From Basidiobolus meristosporus CBS 931.73 (taxonomy: Eukaryota; Basidiobolomycota; Basidiobolomycetes; Basidiobolales; Basidiobolaceae), in NCBI GenBank assembly GCA_002104905.1, contig MCFE01000262.1, forward strand, positions 1 to 64,000: a DNA stretch of 64,000 nucleotides, written 5' to 3'. The notes under the pieces are model-generated. The model made no database searches and was not told the DNA's origin. It worked only from the letters and a program-made list of their open reading frames with translations. Positions 59,963 to 64,000 of this stretch are shown here, piece after piece. The position numbers and the translations under genes were made by a program. How positions within the stretch are numbered: position 1 is the stretch's first letter; every line of letters begins with the position of its first letter.

Positions 59963-61206
59963 ATGGCACCCATCCTACTGAAAATCAAGGGAAGACACTC
60001 CTTCTCTTCCTTCACCAAACTTGCTTCCGAGGAGGAGCTCCAGAAAACTTGGAGAGTGTGCACCCAAGCCAGAGACTCCCTGGAGAACGGCTGTCGACTG
60101 GAAAACCTCTCTTGGCGGCTTTGGCACCTGCACAAGAAGCTGGTGGTGGGCCAGGGGATGTGGAAGCCCCAGCTCAAGAGGATCACCTTCGAGGCGGCCA
60201 CGAGACTCGACCTTGACAACATCTCGAGACAAAACTCGTTGCAAGTTGAACTTGACGCGAACGACAGTTCCCGGTTGGAGGGCTCGCCTCCCCTAATGGC
60301 CACTTCACCACAAGACAAGTCACCTGATATCTCGGTGCGGGACCCCACCACTCTCCAGCTGGTAGCTGATACCATGCGTTGCCCGACTCAACTGGCTAAC
60401 CTCGAGGAGATATTGGGGGCCTATACCACCTCTGCTCTGATGAGCACTCAACAGTATACGGGGCCAAGCACCAACGCCGTATCCATATCCCAATTTGCTC
60501 CTGTAAGCATCTACGATCAATGGTGCGAAGGAACCGTCCCCTCATCTAGCCATCGCTCCTCTCTATCCACCATGCTTTCCGTCACGGGGGTACAGGCCAA
60601 GGCCCTCCTCCCGTCCCCAAATGAACCTCAGCGACCTCCCCTCTCGGCCAGCTCCAGCTCCAGCTCGTGTGTTTCCGCCGTCAGTACCGAGACGAAGCTC
60701 GAATGTCAGAATTGTGGAGTGACCTCGACCCCGCTTTGGAGACGCTCGACACGTGACGAGCTTCTCTGCAACGCCTGTGGACTGTAGTGAGTGTTGGGCC
60801 ACTTCAGAGAGAATTTCCCTGCCGGACTAACAGAGTTGTTTGATGTAGTCTGAAACTCCACAACATGGCCCGACCCAAGAACATGAAATCCCATGTTGCG
60901 CGTAAGGATTCCCGACACGAAGACTCGGGAACCCCGGTGTGCTCGAACTGCGCGACCACAACCACATCTCTGTGGCGACGGGATGGGGATGGGCTGCCGC
61001 TGTGCAACGCTTGCGGGTTATAGTGAGTTCCTCCAGCATAGTCATCGTGAGTTGAATGGGCGCTGACCTCGATGTTGATCAGTTTGAAGCTGCATCACCA
61101 GAAACGACCGCTCTCGATGAAGACCGACGTGATCAAGAAGCGGCAGCGATACGAAGGTGGGCAGACCACGAACCGGGGCCCCAAAAACCCCTCCTCTGGG
61201 CTGTGA
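59963..61206 (+). CDS. GATA transcription factor with DUF1752-like N-terminus and two zinc fingers
   Basis: Three exons: 59,963-60,786, 60,849-61,022 and 61,083-61,206 (introns of 62 and 60 bp with GTGAGT donors and TAG/CAG acceptors), giving 373 residues. The start was chosen as the first ATG in frame; it opens [10 protein letters not shown], like other DUF1752 proteins. Residues 29-57 ([28 protein letters not shown]) match the DUF1752 signature of fungal nitrogen-type GATA factors. Finger 1 has Cys 248, 251, 269, 272 and finger 2 Cys 306, 309, 327, 330, both C-x2-C-x17-C-x2-C with LWRR and CNACGLYLKLH. Basic tails follow each finger. Two fingers are usual in SreA/Fep1 iron regulators, but the Cys-rich linker of those proteins is absent here. 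It is nuclear, DNA-binding, and the target pathway (nitrogen or iron) is undecided. Confidence 0.93.
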
Positions 61207-61319
61207 ACAGAAAGGAGAAATGCACCGACTCGCAGATATGAAGGCTTTAATAGTTTAATTCGCGCATTCGTCTATTACATTAACTACCATTACGAAGGAA
61301 GCGAGACACCTGATCTAAT

Positions 61320-61478
61320 CTATATCGAGCCCGAGAAGTGCTTGGGCAACACCGAGGTTCGGTCGTATTCATCCGACGAGTGGGTCAGGTAAATCTTCTC
61401 GAACCTGCTGAAACGCACCGCCTTCTTGAGCTTGGCGTTTGCTGGGCCGCAACTGGCCATCGAAGTGGATATCGGCAT
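61320..61478 (-). CDS. Possible 52-residue protein (or last exon) with an RVxF-like motif
   Basis: The minus strand from an ATG at 61,478 to a TAG at 61,320 encodes 52 residues: MPISTSMASC..., then KLKKAVRFSRFEKIYLTHSS, DEYDRTS and a short tail. KAVRF fits the protein-phosphatase-1 docking pattern [RK]-x-V-x-F. The VRF....T.SS.EYDR.S arrangement reminds me of short conserved motifs in fungal proteins of unknown function, but I could not verify that. TATAAAG lies about 190 bp upstream on the minus strand (61,664-61,670), so a complete tiny gene is possible. A CAG acceptor just upstream of TTGCGGCC could equally make it the last exon of a longer gene. It converges on the GATA gene with 113 bp between stops. 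Confidence 0.45.
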   Translation of the reverse strand: MPISTSMASCGPANAKLKKAVRFSRFEKIYLTHSSDEYDRTSVLPKHFSGSI

Positions 61479-61965
61479 GAAGTATCTTATCTTGCGAATA
61501 ACACGGGTGCAACCGTCGCCTTGCCGTGACGAGGCTCACAAGTGGATTGAGTTCAGAAGCCTCCCTTGGTTCAACGAAGCGGGACAGGTAGGGGAGGTTA
61601 ATAGAGGCGGAATGACGGAAAGACAAAGATGTCTAGTCAGGCGGTCGACGGTTACGCGTTATACTTTATACAAGCGGACCTTGACTCCGTCCACCAGGAA
61701 TTCCCCGATGACCCCTAGGTTCAAAAACAACTTTGAAACAAGCGGGATGAGCTGGGTGGTGCTTGGACTATATGCTTTTATCTGGCGAGTCGTTTCGCCA
61801 GGCGGATGCGCGCCCAAATAACCGCCAATATGGGGATTTAATGGAGGATTGCATACATTCCACATGCCTGAATAAACTTTGCTTATAGGGCGATTTGGTC
61901 CATCCTTGATGACATCTACACACCGTGTATACAGGGCGCATCAGCAGGCATATGAAAGTCGTAGT
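61479..61965. other. Intergenic, no supported gene
   Basis: Open frames exist on both strands (61,426-61,821 plus, 61,865-61,659 minus) but show no domain or splice-supported structure. The minus strand holds the TATAAAG noted for the small gene. Confidence 0.4.
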
Positions 61966-61993
61966 GTAGGATTAGGGTTAGGGTTAGGGTTGG
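61966..61993 (+). repeat. Short interstitial telomere-type repeat
   Basis: Three perfect TTAGGG units (61,972-61,989) with partial units on each side. It is 430-450 bp before FAD1. It could be a telobox-type regulatory site or a scar. It is too short to be a telomere. Confidence 0.7.
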
Positions 61994-62282
61994 TCCGGCG
62001 CTGACATGTGACAGTCGGAACCGGTTGGAACCTGGCACTGTCCCTAAAACCCCGATCAGTTACTATTGGAACGGGGCTAATGAATGGATGCTGGTTTGGA
62101 GTGCTTGGTAGCTAGAAGAGCCTCAAGACTTGCGCCAGGTGGGTAGGCATGTGTGACCGGAAATAGCAACAATCCCACGTTTGTAAGCAACATTAACTAC
62201 CAATCACCTGCCACTGCCATACACGGTCATCAGCCATTCGTTCCGTTGGTTCTAGTACACAAGCCGAGAGTATTCTATACCG

Positions 62283-62291
62283 TATAAAAAA
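62283..62291 (+). promoter_or_regulatory. TATA-like element of FAD1
   Basis: TATAAAAAA about 130 bp before the FAD1 ATG, in the correct orientation and in otherwise GC-balanced DNA. Confidence 0.45.
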
Positions 62292-62418
62292 TTGTTTCGC
62301 ACCGCTATAATAGGATTTGAGGGTGGATGGGTCTTGTTGTTTTAGAGGTGCGGTTTGTTCGGTTTCGCCTCAACTCAGCACAACTTGGCAGCAACTGTGG
62401 CCCACGCATACGTTGAAT

Positions 62419-63373
62419 ATGGTCGAGCTCAAACAGGTTCCTTCAAGCACCCCCGAGCGCTACTTGAATGGCGGGGGTAGGTTCGACTTCGAAGTGGTTT
62501 ACAACAAAGTCTACGAGGCAAGCAAGCGCCCCACTCCTCTGGGCCAGCAGGTACAAAAGGCACTCCAGGTGATAGAGAGGGCCTTGGTGTTATATGGGTA
62601 TGTTGGATTTCACCTTCACCTAAATCTCCTGTGTTCCCTTGCTAAGCACCTAGAAGACTGGAAGGCTTGGCCATTAGCTTCAATGGAGGAAAGGATTGCA
62701 CGGTACTTCTTCATTTGCTAGCAGCAGCTATCTATAGCCAGCACCTGGAAAAGGGAGGGACCGCCAGCGATTTCCCCAAAAGGGCTATTCAGTCGATATA
62801 CATCAGAACACCGCAGCCGTTCGTTGAAGTGGAGGATTTCGTGAAGCTGTGTGTGGACTGGTATGGGCTAGATCTCCTCAGCACCTCAGGCCCAATGAAG
62901 GCAGGCCTACAGTACTATTTAGAGCAAAGACCAAAGATCCAAGGAGTGTTGGTCGGAACCAGGCGAACCGATCCGCATGGAGGTATTGGGCAGTTTGTTA
63001 GCGAATCTTTGGAATTGTGCTAAGGATATTGTTACTTCCCGTGGCAGCTAAATTGGCCCACTTCCTACCTACCGATCCGGGATGGCCTACGATGATGAGA
63101 ATCCATCCTATCATCGATTGGAACTACCCGGATATTTGGGATTTCCTGCTAAAACTGGATGTCCCATACTGCCCGCTCTACGAATACGGGTAAGACAAAG
63201 GATGGTCGCACTTGTCCTGGGAGATCCTAACCTTTTTCGTCCGTAGCTATACCTCGCTGGGCTGCGTCAACAATACCCTCCCCAACCCCAGCCTGAAGAA
63301 CGATGATGTTCCTTGCGGGTTCAGCCCCGCCTGGATGCTGCTGCACGGCCACCAAGAGCGTGATGGGCGTTAG
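62419..63373 (+). CDS. FAD1: FAD synthetase (FMN adenylyltransferase)
   Basis: Catalyses FMN + ATP to FAD + pyrophosphate, the last step of flavin cofactor synthesis, normally in the cytosol. Four exons: 62,419-62,597, 62,654-62,982, 63,048-63,189, 63,247-63,373 (introns 56, 65 and 57 bp), 258 residues, slightly shorter than yeast Fad1 (about 306). The PAPS-reductase-like fold is shown by the P-loop SFNGGKDC at residues 68-75, GTRRTDPHG at 161-169, the DPGWP at 179-183, HPIIDWNY at 189-196 and YTSLG at 218-222, all in the usual order. Each intron join restores the frame through a conserved motif: exon 1/2 just before the P-loop, exon 2/3 just after TDPHG, and exon 3/4 in YG|YTSLG. The start ATG begins MVELKQ; no earlier in-frame ATG is convincing. 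A TATA-like box is upstream. All key residues are present, so it looks functional. Confidence 0.95.
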
Positions 63374-63685
63374 AATCCCGCAGCATCACACCCATACCTA
63401 CACCCACACTCACACCCACACTCCTAGAAGTTGTATTATAAATGTTTGCTTGGATGAGAATAAATCGGTCCGCGGATCATGTGATCCCCTTGCTGGCCAA
63501 CCTCATTGGCAAAGGGATGTCTGATTCATAATTGCTGTTACTAAAAGATACCTAGTGTCACTAGCCGACATTTACCCTTATTTCCAAAATCATCCCAATT
63601 CAACCGAGGTTGGAATTTCCAAAGGGAAAGTTGAATTTTTCTTTTCTCCCGTTTCCCAAGTGGATTATCACTCTACTCCCTCGCC
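63374..63685. other. FAD1-decarboxylase intergenic region with a CACACC microsatellite
   Basis: Just after the FAD1 stop, 63,386-63,424 is a degenerate CACACC/CACCCA tract, probably in the 3' untranslated region. The rest (to 63,685) holds no gene and should contain the promoter of the next gene, which is in the same orientation. Confidence 0.55.
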
Positions 63686-64000
63686 ATGATCACCTCCAAC
63701 GACGCAACCGAACTAGACCTGCTCCTGAGCCAGACGAAAGACATCCTTGTGCAGTGTAGGTCACTTTCTCTGCGAGAGAGGTGGGCCCAGGTTTACTGAC
63801 CGCGGTTTCCTTCTTCCAGATGTCAACCAATGCCAACAGGAGAACACCCAAGTTGTTGAGCACCTGTGTCCCGAAGAGCTGGTGAAGGTGTTCGATTTCG
63901 GTTTAGAAAAGGATGGGGTCGGCCGCGATGGAATCCTAGACACCATCCAAGGCATGCTCAAATACAGGTGAGGCTCGTTACGGCCAGTTTCCCTCTTCCC
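63686..64000 (+). CDS. PLP-dependent group II decarboxylase, N-terminus (partial)
   Basis: Exon 1 is 63,686-63,755, the intron 63,756-63,819 (64 bp, GTAGGT...CCAG), exon 2 63,820-63,968, and a second donor GTGAGG opens an intron leaving the window region. The 73 encoded residues read MITSNDATELDLLLSQT, then QVVEHLCPEELVKVF and GILDTIQGMLKYR. The 'V..H..PEEL...(F/L)' helix and 'LL..I...LKYS' end match the N-terminal segment of glutamate/cysteine-sulfinate decarboxylase-like enzymes. The PLP lysine and substrate-binding residues lie outside the window, so substrate is unknown. No signal peptide is seen; it is probably cytosolic. Confidence 0.8.

Noticed and set aside
59597-59969. Overlapping minus-strand open frames upstream of the GATA gene
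   Set aside because: No recognisable domain and they overlap the likely promoter; treated as chance.
61426-61865. Open frames of 131 (plus) and 68 (minus) codons between the GATA gene and FAD1
   Set aside because: No motif, and the plus frame overlaps the more suggestive minus-strand small gene. Not supported.
1-64000. CRISPR arrays, rRNA or tRNA genes
   Set aside because: I saw no regularly spaced identical repeats and no convincing cloverleaf; tRNA-like text occurs only as retrotransposon primer sites. A tRNAscan run would settle this.

Overview
The window looks like nuclear DNA of a fungus. Three spliced genes at the right end have short introns (56-65 bp, GT..AG). One is a fungal-type GATA regulator with a DUF1752-like N-terminus and one is a FAD1-type FAD synthetase. 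The other 59 kb is a graveyard of fungal LTR retrotransposons and DNA-transposon relics. I cannot fix the phylum from the sequence alone.

Layout. Positions 1-59,046 are almost entirely mobile DNA, AT-rich and heavily nested. At 1-5,071 there are relics of a Tnp2-like (CACTA/EnSpm-type) transposase family and a 730-bp foldback element. A GC-richer Ty3/gypsy element (gypsy-1, minus strand) with LTRs at 5,072-5,458 and 10,402-10,788 and target duplication AGCAT sits inside a Tnp2 relic. At 10,851-16,167 there is a second foldback copy, an unidentified repeat (R3) and a minus-strand gypsy-3 pol relic split by a solo LTR. Copia-A (16,168-20,846, TSD GCCCC) follows, inserted next to gypsy-3. Gypsy-2 occurs three times: a broken plus copy (20,890-23,926), a full plus copy (26,036-31,674) with a foldback element in its 5' LTR, and a minus copy (35,370-45,579) split by copia-D (37,019-41,695, TSD ATTCA) and by another solo LTR (43,285-43,981, TSD GTTCT). 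From 45.8 to 59.05 kb there is a chain of copia-2 copies. The best preserved, copia-C, covers 54,585-59,046. No element appears coding-competent: every gag-pol carries nonsense codons or frameshifts.

From about 59.4 kb the composition becomes GC-richer and host genes begin: a two-finger GATA factor (59,963-61,206), a possible tiny convergent minus-strand gene (61,320-61,478), FAD1 (62,419-63,373) and the 5' end of a PLP-dependent group II decarboxylase (63,686 onward, running out of the window). FAD1 makes FAD from FMN and ATP. The decarboxylase would use PLP. The GATA factor is probably a nitrogen- or iron-type regulator. I see no operon-like link between them.

Most informative observations: three target sites that date nested insertions; an exact empty site for the foldback element; a copia primer-binding site complementary to the anticodon arm of initiator tRNA-Met; CpG-type decay of gypsy-1, including its protease catalytic Asp; and a GATA factor whose two fingers have introns at the identical codon and phase.
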